The notes under the pieces are model-generated. The model had not been told where the DNA came from. It was given only the letters and a program-made list of their open reading frames with translations, and made no database searches. The position numbers were made by a program, and so were the translations under genes. A DNA stretch of 64,000 bases, taken from contig DASVTZ010000110.1 in assembly GCA_036387335.1 (NCBI GenBank), positions 23,650 through 87,649 of the forward strand, written 5' to 3'. Position 1 is the first letter of the stretch, and the number at the start of each line of letters is the position of its first letter. Below, piece after piece: positions 17,499 to 25,604 of the stretch. This DNA is from Longimicrobium sp. (GTDB lineage: Bacteria; Gemmatimonadota; Gemmatimonadetes; Longimicrobiales; Longimicrobiaceae).

Positions 17499-18235
17499 GG
17501 CTCCTCCCTGCGCGTCGCCACCAGGAGCAGGCTCTGCCCCAGCGGCGGATGCCAGCGGCTTTCCACCGCGCGGATCAGCGGGATTGCCCATCGGTCGTAC
17601 AGGCGTGCGTCGCGGGGGGTGACGGTGCGCTTGCGCAGGAGAACGCCGCTGGCCCACCACGCCAGCACACCGGGTAGATTGACGTAGTGCAGCTCGTCCA
17701 CGCCGAACCCCGCTTCGGTCACCTTCTGGCGGAGCGTGGAGCGCGTGTAGCGGCGGAAGTGCTCGAACGCCGCGTCCAGCGTGCCGTAGATGGCGGGGAG
17801 CGCGGGGACGAAAAGGAGGAGCCGCCCGCCCGGCGCCAGCACGCGGCGCGCGGCGCGAAGGAAGGCGCCGTCGTTCTCCACGTGTTCCAGCACGTTGACG
17901 GCCACCACGCTGCTGGCGCCGCTCTCGGGCGCATCCGCGTCCAGGTAGCCGTGCCGCACGCGCACGCGCGCCTCCCCCGCCATCCGCTCGCGCAGCACGC
18001 CGAAGTTGTTCTCCGCCGGCTCCACCAGCGTGAGGCGGGCGTGCGGGGCCGCGCGCAGCAGGTGCTGGGAAAAGGTGCCGATCCCCGCGCCCACCTCCAC
18101 GGCGTGGCTTCCCAGGTGGGGCGCGAAGCGGGACGCGATCCACCGGTAGTAGTTCTTTGCCTCCGCCATGGAGTCCAGCTCGGCGCTCGCGTAGCGGAAG
18201 CCGGTCGATGCGTCGTTCGGCGCCGTGTCGCTCAT
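17495..18235 (-). CDS. Class I SAM-dependent methyltransferase
   Basis: The 246-residue protein has motif I HAVEVGAGIGTFS, the acidic LTLVEPAENN loop, VVAVNVLEHVENDGAFL (motif IV region) and the post-motif LAPGGRLLLFVPALP, all typical of the UbiE/BioC-like fold. It lies between a GT39-like gene and a GT2 gene with 4-bp overlaps on both sides, so it probably methylates a glycan or lipid-linked sugar. That assignment rests on context only. Confidence 0.88.
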   Translation of the reverse strand: MSDTAPNDASTGFRYASAELDSMAEAKNYYRWIASRFAPHLGSHAVEVGAGIGTFSQHLLRAAPHARLTLVEPAENNFGVLRERMAGEARVRVRHGYLDADAPESGASSVVAVNVLEHVENDGAFLRAARRVLAPGGRLLLFVPALPAIYGTLDAAFEHFRRYTRSTLRQKVTEAGFGVDELHYVNLPGVLAWWASGVLLRKRTVTPRDARLYDRWAIPLIRAVESRWHPPLGQSLLLVATRREEP

Positions 18236-19908
18236 CGCTCGGGGAGGATGCCGCAGGGGCGGAATGCGTTGGGCGGCGCATCGGCGGCGCGGGGCGGCCC
18301 GCCGGGCACGATGCGGGCGAGCGCCGCGTTCTCGCGCGACACCGCGCCCACGACGCAGAAGTCGTCGCGGTGCTCCAGCAGGACCGGATGCAGGTAAAAG
18401 GGCGCGAGGTCCTCGATCTGGTCGACCACCACGTACGACGCGTTCACCTCACGCGCGGCGCGGAAAAAGGTGTCGGGCGGTGCCACGGCCAGCGGGTACA
18501 CGCGCCCCGGGTAGCCTGAGATGGCGTAGAACAGAGTCGGCTTGCGGTTGATGACGGCCGAGCCCGCCGGCAGCCTCCCGCGCAGGTCGCGGGCGAGGAT
18601 GAAGAAGTCGCGCCACGGCTGCTTGATGCACGCGTACGTTCGCCCCGCCACCGCCGCCGCCCGGCACGATGCCCCGATCTGCACCTCATCGACGAGCGAA
18701 GGGAGCATCGCCGCGCCCATCGCGGCCGCCGCGAGGGCGGCGGGCCAGCGCGCCGTGCTCCATCGCGCCGCGAGGTCACGAACCGCCTCGCCGGCGTAGC
18801 GCAGCGCCAGCGGCAGAAAGGGGATCAGGAAGCGGTCGCCTGCCCAGGTGGGCGGCCACAGGAGCAGGAGGCCGACGTACATCGGCACCCACAGCTCGGC
18901 CACTCCCGGACGCCGCGCCGCCCGCGCCCACCCCGCGATGGCGAGCGCCGTCACGACGCATCCGAACAGGAATCCCGCGCCGGGTGTGCCCAGGAGGACG
19001 ACGCCCTCGAGGGTACCGAGGTACCGCCCGCCGTTGTCCGGGATGCGCTGGAGCAGGTCCAGCGGCCCGACGGTGCCGAGCGCGGGCTGGTACGGATTCA
19101 CGTACCGGAACGCTCCCAGGTAGCCGGGCGAACCCAGCCGCGCGCCGCGCACCCCCCACAGGATGATGGCGGGACCTAGGGTGGCCGCGAGTGCCGCGAG
19201 CGCCTTCCACCGCCGCGTCGCCGCCAGCCACACGGCCGCGGCGACCAGCAGCGGCAGACCGGCGGAGCGGGTGAAGTGCGCCAGCCCCGCCCCCACGATC
19301 GCCACCGCCACCCACCCCGCTTCGCCCGTCCGCCTCCCCTCGGGCGCGACGGCCGGGCGGGAGTCCAGGTGCGAAAACCCCCACAGCGCGAGCATGGTGA
19401 ACGCCCAGAACGGCACGTCCGACAGCTCGTAGTGCGCGTTGAGGATCACCCCCGGGCAGAGCGCCAGCAGCACCCCGGACGCGAGCGCCACGCCGGGCGT
19501 GCTGGTGCGCCGCACCCAAAGGTACGAGAGCGCGACCGCGGCGGCCGCGAACAGCGCCACGATCAGCTTGAACCCGGCCCACGAGCTCACCCCCATCATC
19601 ATCCCCGCGGCGAGGATGGCGGGGAAGACCGGAGGATACTGCGCGTGCGGCCGGCGCGCGGGGTCCCACAGCTCCAGGTATCCACGGCCTTCGGCCAGCG
19701 AGCGCGCCAGGGCGTAGTATGCGCCGTTGTCGCCCCCGGTGTACGGCGTGGGCTCGAGCGCGAGCAGCACCAGCGCCAGGTTGAGCGCCGCCAGCCCGAG
19801 CGCAATCTGCCACGCGCGAGGCTTCCGCCTCGTCTTTTGGGGCGCGGGCGGCGTGTCGGGCACGGCGGTGCTGGTTTGCGGCGGACGCGCGGTGCGGCGT
19901 CGGGGCAT
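18232..19908 (-). CDS. GT39/ArnT-like integral membrane glycosyltransferase
   Basis: Starting at the ATG for MPRRRTARPP gives 558 residues with about ten hydrophobic spans beginning near residue 33. The first periplasmic loop has the family pattern TPYTGGDNGAYYALARSLAE, then LELWDPARRPHAQYPPVFP, with the acidic residue expected in the GT-C active site. ArnT/PMT-like enzymes transfer sugar from a polyprenyl phosphate carrier. It is the first gene of the three-gene operon and overlaps the methyltransferase by 4 bp. Its acceptor is unknown. Confidence 0.82.
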   Translation of the reverse strand: MPRRRTARPPQTSTAVPDTPPAPQKTRRKPRAWQIALGLAALNLALVLLALEPTPYTGGDNGAYYALARSLAEGRGYLELWDPARRPHAQYPPVFPAILAAGMMMGVSSWAGFKLIVALFAAAAVALSYLWVRRTSTPGVALASGVLLALCPGVILNAHYELSDVPFWAFTMLALWGFSHLDSRPAVAPEGRRTGEAGWVAVAIVGAGLAHFTRSAGLPLLVAAAVWLAATRRWKALAALAATLGPAIILWGVRGARLGSPGYLGAFRYVNPYQPALGTVGPLDLLQRIPDNGGRYLGTLEGVVLLGTPGAGFLFGCVVTALAIAGWARAARRPGVAELWVPMYVGLLLLWPPTWAGDRFLIPFLPLALRYAGEAVRDLAARWSTARWPAALAAAAMGAAMLPSLVDEVQIGASCRAAAVAGRTYACIKQPWRDFFILARDLRGRLPAGSAVINRKPTLFYAISGYPGRVYPLAVAPPDTFFRAAREVNASYVVVDQIEDLAPFYLHPVLLEHRDDFCVVGAVSRENAALARIVPGGPPRAADAPPNAFRPCGILPER

Positions 19909-19999
19909 AGACGTGGAAGACTTCTGCGGGGGGAGGGCCGGAAGCCGAAAAGGTAACGACGCGGGGGAGCGCTGGACAGACGCCCATCGCCGCCGCATC

Positions 20000-20028
20000 T
20001 TGACAGCTTCGCGGACTCCGGCTAAACT
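20000..20028 (+). promoter_or_regulatory. Near-consensus sigma-70 promoter
   Basis: A perfect TTGACA at 20000-20005 is followed after exactly 17 bp by TAAACT at 20023-20028. This is the best promoter match I found in the window. The transcript would start near 20035 and run through the small frame at 20101 to the terminator at 20368-20415, possibly into the tRNAs. In the leader, CCTCC-AGCAA-GGAGG can form a hairpin that hides the Shine-Dalgarno of the small frame. Confidence 0.65.
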
Positions 20029-20100
20029 CGTCGCTCGGGAGTCGCGTCCCTCTGGCAGCCCCTCACCGGGCCGCCCGGTCCTCCAGCAAGGAGGCCGTGG

Positions 20101-20325
20101 ATGCGATTCCCGTTTTGCGTTGTACCCTTTGCCGATCACACGAACGAGCCGGAAGACCGACCCATGACCGCGAGCTTCGCCCCCACGACGCACTCAGCCG
20201 CGCAGATCCGTCTGCGCAGCCTGGCCGCGCCGTGCGATGCGGCGATGAAGCTGGGGCTCGGCCATGCGCGAGATTCGCGACGGGGTTGGGATTACGGTTA
20301 TACGTTCGGGAGGTGGCCGGAGTAG
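20101..20325 (+). CDS. Small protein of unknown function with ideal Shine-Dalgarno
   Basis: The 74-codon frame begins with ATG 6 bp after AAGGAGG (20088-20094), sits behind a near-consensus promoter, and ends 42 bp before a strong terminator. These signals argue for a real transcription unit. The peptide has no signal or membrane segment. Its C-terminal third is rich in Gly, Arg and aromatics (RRGWDYGYTFGRWPE). No family is recognised. The Shine-Dalgarno can pair with CCTCC just upstream, hinting at translational control. A structured RNA that merely contains this frame is the alternative. Confidence 0.5.
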   Translation: MRFPFCVVPFADHTNEPEDRPMTASFAPTTHSAAQIRLRSLAAPCDAAMKLGLGHARDSRRGWDYGYTFGRWPE

Positions 20326-20367
20326 GGCGTTCGTCGCCCTGCCACGGCCAGTGCGGCGCCAGACCAG

Positions 20368-20415
20368 GCGCCCCGCCTTCCCGAACGCGATGGGAAGGCG
20401 GGGCGCTTTTTCTTT
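20368..20415 (+). terminator. Strong rho-independent terminator
   Basis: A perfect 15-bp GC-rich stem (GCGCCCCGCCTTCCC at 20368-20382 and its complement at 20392-20406) closes a 9-nt loop and is followed by TTTTTCTTT. It ends the transcript started at about 20035 and separates it from the tRNA pair. Confidence 0.88.
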
Positions 20416-20425
20416 GTGACGACAC

Positions 20426-20500
20426 GCGCTCGTAGCTCAGCTGGAACAGAGCACCGGATTACGAATCCGGGGGTCGGGAGTTCGAATCTCTCCGAGCGCA
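20426..20500 (+). tRNA. tRNA-Arg (anticodon ACG)
   Basis: The 7-bp acceptor GCGCTCG pairs with CGAGCGC, followed by discriminator A. The D arm is GCTC...GAGC, the anticodon arm CCGGA-TTACGAA-TCCGG with anticodon ACG, and the T arm has GTTCGAATC. CCA is not encoded. Position 34 A is presumably edited to inosine, as is usual for this tRNA. Confidence 0.93.
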
Positions 20501-20507
20501 CTGATTT

Positions 20508-20581
20508 GGGGCGTTAGCCAAGTGGTTCAAGGCGCCGGCCTGTCTCGCCGGAGATCGTGGGTTCGAATCCCACACGCCTCG
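20508..20581 (+). tRNA. tRNA-Asp (anticodon GTC)
   Basis: The acceptor GGGGCGT pairs with ACGCCTC, with one G-U pair, followed by discriminator G. The anticodon arm is CCGGC-CTGTCTC-GCCGG with anticodon GTC, and the T arm carries GGTTCGAATCC. It begins 7 bp after tRNA-Arg, so both are probably processed from one transcript. CCA is not encoded. Confidence 0.9.
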
Positions 20582-20690
20582 TTGAACAGAAGTGCGTGAG
20601 TGCGTGAGTGCGCTGGTGCGCCATGCCCGTCCGCGCGAGCGCCCGGGGATGAATGAATCCCCCCGGCTAGAACGACGGGAAGTCGGCACT

Positions 20691-20886
20691 TTTGTCATCC
20701 TGAGCGACGCGCCACTCCGGCCTCGCCCGTTCACCAATCTATGGCGCGGAGCGAAGGATCTACTGCGCGTGGCGAGAGACCCGTAAGGAACCGCAGGCCT
20801 CCTGCTTCGCCGGCTAGATCCTTCGGTCGCCGCAAGAGTCTGGCGTCACGCCGCGGTCGGTGGGGCGGCTCCCTCAGGATGACAAA
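20691..20886. repeat. MITE-like element, copy 1 (196 bp)
   Basis: The element is bounded by a perfect 14-bp terminal inverted repeat, TTTGTCATCCTGAG at 20691-20704 and CTCAGGATGACAAA at 20873-20886. Internal arms (GCGAAGGATCTA and TAGATCCTTCGGTCGC) are also complementary, so the whole unit can fold into a long hairpin. It codes for nothing. A second copy lies at 44962-45155. It is flanked on both sides by short GTGCGTGA and CACTTAG/CACTAACG arrays. No target-site duplication is obvious. Confidence 0.75.
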
Positions 20887-20907
20887 TGGGGGGGAACACC
20901 CGGTGGT

Positions 20908-20963
20908 TCAGCACTTAGCACTTAGGACTTAGCACTTTCACGCACTAACGCACTAACGCACTC
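20908..20963. repeat. CACTTAG and CGCACTAA tandem array
   Basis: Consecutive 7-8 bp units, GCACTTA/GGACTTA then GCACTAAC, fill the 3' flank of MITE copy 1 up to the HNH gene. The opposite flank (20589-20620) has GTGCGTGA units in the inverted sense. The same units recur around 44866-45257 and 51086-51159. Confidence 0.7.
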
Positions 20964-20975
20964 CCCCACCGACCC

Positions 20976-21584
20976 ATGCCCACCCCCACCCTCCCCCCGC
21001 CCTCCCCCCGCCGCGGATGCCTTGCGCTGAACGCGTCGTTCGAGCCGCTGGCGGTGATCCCGGCGGCGCGGGCGGTGCGGCTGGTGCTGGAGAGGCGCGC
21101 CGAGCTCGTGGAGGCCGACCCCGCGCGCCCGCTGCGCTCCGCCGGAACCGAGCTCCCGTTCCCGGCCGTGATCCGCCTCGCGCGGTACGTGCACGTGCCG
21201 CGGAAGCTGCGCCGCGGCGTGTCGAACCTCCTGCTCCTGGCGCGCGACGGCTACCGGTGCAGCTACTGCGGACGGCACCGGTCCGAGCTGCGCAGCCGCG
21301 AGTTCCTGACGCGCGACCACATCGTTCCGCAGCAGTGGTTCAAGGAGCACGGGGGCGATCCGAACACGTGGACCAACGTCGCCACCGCGTGCAGCACGTG
21401 CAACGGGCGCAAGGGAAACCAGTCGCTGGCGCAGTTCACCCGCGCGACCGGGCTCCGGCTGCGGATCACGCCCGCCGAGCCGCACTTCGTCCACCTGGAG
21501 TGGGCGGTGCGCGCGCTCACCCCGCTGCAGCGCAAGTACGTCACCGAGTTCTTTGGCGCAGCCGCGGCCGATGCGCTCGGGTGA
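20976..21584 (+). CDS. HNH endonuclease family protein
   Basis: The 202-residue protein has the HNH/zinc layout in its centre: YRCSYCGRH (CxxC), LTRDHIVPQQW (the catalytic DH), NTWTNVATACSTCNGRKGN (N plus CxxC). The N-terminal 70 residues (LALNASFEPLAVIPAARAVR) are characteristic of a chromosomal HNH family common in Gram-positives and Gemmatimonadota whose role is unknown. The DNA sits just after tRNAs and a MITE-like element. A 15-bp-stem hairpin follows the gene. Confidence 0.88.
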   Translation: MPTPTLPPPSPRRGCLALNASFEPLAVIPAARAVRLVLERRAELVEADPARPLRSAGTELPFPAVIRLARYVHVPRKLRRGVSNLLLLARDGYRCSYCGRHRSELRSREFLTRDHIVPQQWFKEHGGDPNTWTNVATACSTCNGRKGNQSLAQFTRATGLRLRITPAEPHFVHLEWAVRALTPLQRKYVTEFFGAAAADALG

Positions 21585-21603
21585 CAGCGGGGCTCGGATC
21601 ATG

Positions 21604-21640
21604 AAAGGGAGGCACGGAGATGGTTTCCGTGCCTCCCTTT
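21604..21640. terminator. Hairpin terminator after the HNH gene
   Basis: AAAGGGAGGCACGGA (21604-21618) pairs perfectly with TCCGTGCCTCCCTTT (21626-21640) over a 7-nt loop. The A and T tracts are within the stem, so it could work on either strand. It ends 7 bp before the pseudouridine synthase start, so that gene needs a start signal inside or just beyond it. Confidence 0.6.
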
Positions 21641-21647
21641 GAGTTCG

Positions 21648-22286
21648 ATGGATCAGGAACCGCTCGTTCTGCACCGCACCGATTCCCTCTGGGTCGTCTC
21701 CAAGCCCGCTGGAATGCTGGTGCACCCCGTCACGCCCGAGGGCGGCGGGACGCTGGCGGAGTGGATCGCGGAGTGCGAGCCCGGGCCGGTTCACCTCGTC
21801 GGCCGCCTGGATCGCGACACCTCGGGGCTCGTGCTGGTCGCGCGCAGGCCGGAGGTGCACCGGTACTTCGCACGGCACCCGCCCGAGCGCCGCTATCTCG
21901 CGCTCGTCCGCGGCCATCCCCCGGACGCGGGCATCGTCGACGCGCCCATCGGACGCGATCGTGACGACCCACCGCTGCGCGCCGTGCGGCCGGAGGGTCA
22001 GCCTGCGCGCACCCGCTTCCGCACCCTGCACCGGCTGCGGGACGCCGCGCTGGTCGAGCTGGTGCTCGATACCGGGCGCACCCACCAGATCCGCGTGCAC
22101 ATGATGCACCTCGGCCACCCCGTCCTCGGCGACCGCTGGTATGGACGCGCCGGCCTGGAGCTGATCGGCCGCCAAGCGCTGCACGCCGCGCGGCTCGCCT
22201 TCACCGATCCGGACACCGGCGCGCCCATCACCGTCGAGTGTCCGCTCCCGCCCGACATGGCCGTGCTCCTCGAATCTCTCGCCTGA
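21648..22286 (+). CDS. RluA-family RNA pseudouridine synthase
   Basis: The 212-residue product lacks an N-terminal S4 domain and is a short RluA-type enzyme. The catalytic block is VHLVGRLDRDTSGLVLVA, with the essential aspartate. It is preceded by LWVVSKPAGMLVHP and followed by RRYLALVRG, DTGRTHQIRVHMMHLGHPV and LHAARLAF, all family signatures. It isomerises uridine in rRNA or tRNA; the exact site cannot be deduced. The ATG at 21648 is chosen over a TTG three codons upstream. It has no clear Shine-Dalgarno and begins 7 bp after a hairpin. Confidence 0.9.
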   Translation: MDQEPLVLHRTDSLWVVSKPAGMLVHPVTPEGGGTLAEWIAECEPGPVHLVGRLDRDTSGLVLVARRPEVHRYFARHPPERRYLALVRGHPPDAGIVDAPIGRDRDDPPLRAVRPEGQPARTRFRTLHRLRDAALVELVLDTGRTHQIRVHMMHLGHPVLGDRWYGRAGLELIGRQALHAARLAFTDPDTGAPITVECPLPPDMAVLLESLA

Positions 22287-22355
22287 CCCAGCAGGCGATC
22301 GCGATGGCGCGGCGGGTCCGGGGCCGGTAGTATCCGGCATCGCCCCAGCCATCAA

Positions 22356-23684
22356 ATGAAAATGAACCGTTCACTCGACCCCGCCGAGCTGGAATCCGCC
22401 GCGGCCCGGCTGCGCCCCGCGAACCTGGCCTTCGCCGCACGCTACACCGGCGAGACGGCGCAGCGGCAGCCGGTGCACACGGTCTACCAGGGCGCCCAGC
22501 ACTTCCGCCACGATGCAGCCGCCGAGCACGGCCGCACCGCGCTCGAAGCGCTGCGCGAGTACGCGCCCAACGCGCACGATTTCGCCCACGCCCTCGGCAT
22601 CGCCGCGGACCAGGCGCTCTACGCGCGGGTGATCGAGAAGCTGGAGCGCGAGCCGGTGGAGGACTTCCGCGTGGACTTCGAGGACGGCTACGGCTACCCG
22701 CCCGACGACGAGGAGGACGCCACCGCCCTCGCCGTCGCCGACGAGATGGCGCGCGGGATGGAGGCCGGGACGCTCCCCGCGTACATCGGCCTGCGGCTGA
22801 AGGCGCTCAACGAGGAGCTTCGCCCGCGCAGCATCCGCACGCTGCACGTCTTCCTCACGCGCCTGCTGGAGCGCACGGGCGGACGGCTGCCGACGGGCTT
22901 CATCCTCACCGTCCCCAAAGTCACCATCCCGGAGCAGGCGGCCTTTTTCGCCGACGTGCTGCAGATGCTGGAGGCGCGGCTGGGCCTTGAGGACGGCGCG
23001 CTCCGCTTCGAGCTGATGGTGGAGGTCCCGCAGGCCGTGCTCGGCGCGGACGGGCGCACGCCGCTCCCCGCCTTCCTGGATGCCGCGCGCGGGCGCCTGA
23101 CCGCGGCGCACTTCGGCACCTACGACTACACCTCGGGGCTCGGCATCACCGCCGCGCACCAGCAGATGCGCCACCGGGCCTGCGACTTCGCGCGCCACGT
23201 CATGCAGGTGGCGTTCGCGGGCACAGGGATCTGGCTGTCGGACGGCTCCACCGCCGTCCTCCCCGTGCTGGTCTACGCCCAACCCACCAGCTTTACCGAG
23301 CGCGATGAAAACCGCACGGTTGTCCACCGCGCCTGGCGGATGCACTTCGAGGACGTGCAGCACTCGCTCGTCCACGGCTACTACCAGGGGTGGGACCTGC
23401 ACCCGGCGCAGCTTCCCACGCGCTTCGCGGCCGTCTTCGCCTTCTTCCTGGCCGGCCGCGATGCCGCCGCCATCCGCCTCCGCGCCTTCCTCGCCAAAGC
23501 CGCGCAGGCCGGCGACTCCTTTGACGACCCGCACGCGGGGCAGGCGCTGCTCAACTACTTCCTCCGCGGCATCGCATCAGGAGCGTTCACGGATGAAGAG
23601 GTGCGCACGCTCACCGGCCTGACCGAGGACGAGCTGGCGAGCCGGTCGTTTCACCACGTGCTGGAGGTGCGGCAGCCGAGGTAA
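22356..23684 (+). CDS. Aldolase/citrate-lyase-like protein (DUF6986 type)
   Basis: The 442-residue protein has the HpcH/CitE TIM-barrel pattern: PVEDFRVDFEDGYGYPPDDE, FILTVPKVTIPEQ, RFELMVEVPQAVLG, and FGTYDYTSGLGITAAHQ. It closely fits the DUF6986 group of aldolase/citrate-lyase-like proteins. Enzymes of this fold make or break C-C bonds with glyoxylate or acyl-CoA. Because urate degradation to ureidoglycolate yields glyoxylate, a role there is possible but speculative; the operon is 13 kb away. It stands alone, 69 bp after the pseudouridine synthase gene. Confidence 0.75.
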   Translation: MKMNRSLDPAELESAAARLRPANLAFAARYTGETAQRQPVHTVYQGAQHFRHDAAAEHGRTALEALREYAPNAHDFAHALGIAADQALYARVIEKLEREPVEDFRVDFEDGYGYPPDDEEDATALAVADEMARGMEAGTLPAYIGLRLKALNEELRPRSIRTLHVFLTRLLERTGGRLPTGFILTVPKVTIPEQAAFFADVLQMLEARLGLEDGALRFELMVEVPQAVLGADGRTPLPAFLDAARGRLTAAHFGTYDYTSGLGITAAHQQMRHRACDFARHVMQVAFAGTGIWLSDGSTAVLPVLVYAQPTSFTERDENRTVVHRAWRMHFEDVQHSLVHGYYQGWDLHPAQLPTRFAAVFAFFLAGRDAAAIRLRAFLAKAAQAGDSFDDPHAGQALLNYFLRGIASGAFTDEEVRTLTGLTEDELASRSFHHVLEVRQPR

Positions 23685-23691
23685 GCGGCGT

Positions 23692-24963
23692 CTATTTGGG
23701 CTCCCGCACCGGCCGCGGGGTGGGAGAGCAGTGGCCGCGCGCCAGCGACGACAGGCACGGCGTCTCCCCATCGACGGGGCCGGTGCCGCCCTGGCCCCAG
23801 CCGTTGGCTCCCCAGCACCAGGCACGCCCCTCGGCATCGGTAGCACACACCGCCTCGTGCACCGCCACCGTGCGGAAGCGGATCTCGCTCGGCACCTGGA
23901 CAGGGGTGGGGTGAGGGTCCATGTCCGTGCGGCCGGTGCCGAGCTGGCCCCAATTGTTGCGGCCCCAGCACCAGAGCGCGCCTTCCGCGGTCAGCCCGCA
24001 CGTCACGCGTTCACCCGCGCTCAATGCCGTGAAGCGATGATCCCCTTCCACGGGAGCAGCGGTGGTTCGGGTGCCGGTGGTGCCGTCGCCCAGGTCTCCG
24101 AAGCTGCCCGTGCCCCAGCAGTACGCCCGGCCGCTCCTGCCCAGCGCGCACGCGTGCATGGAGCCCACCGACACGTCGCCCACCGGCTCCGGCAGGTTCA
24201 CGCGTACCGGCCGGCCGCTGCCGCGCCCCGCCTCACCGCCCGACGCGGTGTCGCCCGCCTGGATCCCCCAGCAGTACGTGGCACCGTCCCGTGCCACGCC
24301 GCAGGTGAGGTATTCGCCCGCGCTCACCCGCGTGAAGCGCACCGGGCCACCCACCGCCGTCGGCGTGCGGTTGCACGGGTACATGCCGCAGGGGCGCGCG
24401 CCCATCCCTCCCTGGCCGTGGTCGTTGATCCCCCAGCAATACGCCACGCCATCCGTCGCCACTCCGCACGTCGTCCCGCTCCATCCAGAGATCGCGGTGA
24501 AGCGCAGCGGGGTCTCCATCAGCCGCGGCGTGCCGGACCCCCGCGTCACGTCGGCGGGCGTGCCGAAGCTGCCCAGCCGGTTTTCTCCCCAGCAGAAGAC
24601 CCGGCCGTCCATGGCGAGCGCGCAGGTGTGGGCGTTCCCCACCGACAGCGCCTTCACCGGCGCCGGCACCGCCACTCGCAGCGGGACGCGGCTGCACGGG
24701 CGCGTCTGGTCGTACGCGGTGCACCTCTCCATCTCCCGCTCTCCCACACCCAGCAGGGAAACGCGCGAGTAGCCATCCGAATCCTGCCCCCAGCACGCCA
24801 CACCGCCCGCCGCGTCGATGCCGCACGTACGGTCGGTGCCTGCGACGATGGTGGCGAACCGCGCCTGCCCCGCGCCCTGTGCCACGGCGGGGGCCGCCGC
24901 CAGCGCGGCGAGCAGGGCAGGGATGAAGCGTCGACCACGCGAAGCGGAGTGGTGCAGAGTCAT
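23692..24963 (-). CDS. Exported RCC1-repeat beta-propeller protein
   Basis: The 423-residue protein starts with a signal peptide (FIPALLAALAAAPAVAQG) and then consists of RCC1-type blades of about 50-60 residues. Each ends in a motif such as TCGIDAAGGVACWGQ, TCALAMDGRVFCWGE, TCGVATDGVAYCWGI or TCGLTAEGALWCWGR. The paired cysteines in each blade should form disulfides, fitting an extracytoplasmic location. Bacterial members are secreted or surface propellers with unknown partners. A disrupted relative lies upstream in the opposite orientation at 25140-25483. Confidence 0.88.
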   Translation of the reverse strand: MTLHHSASRGRRFIPALLAALAAAPAVAQGAGQARFATIVAGTDRTCGIDAAGGVACWGQDSDGYSRVSLLGVGEREMERCTAYDQTRPCSRVPLRVAVPAPVKALSVGNAHTCALAMDGRVFCWGENRLGSFGTPADVTRGSGTPRLMETPLRFTAISGWSGTTCGVATDGVAYCWGINDHGQGGMGARPCGMYPCNRTPTAVGGPVRFTRVSAGEYLTCGVARDGATYCWGIQAGDTASGGEAGRGSGRPVRVNLPEPVGDVSVGSMHACALGRSGRAYCWGTGSFGDLGDGTTGTRTTAAPVEGDHRFTALSAGERVTCGLTAEGALWCWGRNNWGQLGTGRTDMDPHPTPVQVPSEIRFRTVAVHEAVCATDAEGRAWCWGANGWGQGGTGPVDGETPCLSSLARGHCSPTPRPVREPK

Positions 24964-25139
24964 GGTGGCACGGGGGGAGGAATAGGGAACCCGGTCCCGT
25001 CCTACAAAGAGCGCACCCTGGGAATCTCAGCGGTAATGGCTGCACACATAGGAGGCAGCAACAGCATCTCGTCTACCAGAACGCGGTGGTTCGTCTCCGG
25101 CGGGTCAGGAGTTCGGGTACCCGATTTCCGCTACTAGCC

Positions 25140-25483
25140 TACTGCTCGGTGGGCTCCCTGGTCTGCGGTCGAGCCCGGCGGGAGTCACTCCTGCCGGTTA
25201 ACGACTGGGGGCGAGGCATACTGCTTGGGTATCGGAAACTTCGGCCAGTTCAGGACAGAGGTTTCGACGACCTGCGAGAACGTAGGCTTCCCGCCCGCCT
25301 ATAGCTTCGCGCCTGTGTGGGTATCTGGTGGGCTGCGGTTTGCCTCAATCAGCGTGGGAACGAGCCACGCCTGCGCCATCACCGTATTGGCGAGGCCTAC
25401 TGCTGGGGTGTAAACGGCGGGAGGCTGGGTGATGGAACAGAGACGAACCGGGCCGCTCCGGTGCGGATGGCGGGGCCATAGCA
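25140..25483 (+). pseudogene. Frameshifted RCC1-repeat fragment
   Basis: One frame reads VEPGGSHSCRLTTGGEAYC then GIGNFGQF, and continues to ISVGTSHACAIT. At about 25382-25390 the reading frame shifts by one base and continues GEAYCWGVNGGRLGDGTETN to a stop at 25483. Both parts are RCC1 blades like those of the intact gene next door. There is no start codon or signal peptide. A remnant of a second RCC1 gene, divergent from the first. Confidence 0.7.
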
Positions 25484-25546
25484 AGGGCGCCGCAGGTACA
25501 CCTTGGTTCTTAGCTGTGCTCCACGACGGGAAAGATCCACAATTGC

Positions 25547-25573
25547 AGAGGCCCGACCGATGATCGGGCCTCT
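25547..25573 (-). terminator. Hairpin terminator of the small gene at 25605
   Basis: AGAGGCCCGA (25547-25556) pairs perfectly with TCGGGCCTCT (25564-25573) over a 7-nt loop, 31 bp beyond the stop of the leftward small gene. The T-run on the minus strand is weak. Confidence 0.55.
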
Positions 25574-25604
25574 CACCTTTGCAGTCGAGCGGTAGGGGCG
25601 CCGG

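Noticed and set aside
20908..20963. Short regular repeats that might suggest a CRISPR array
   Set aside because: Units are 7-8 bp, contiguous and without unique spacers; no cas gene is in the window.
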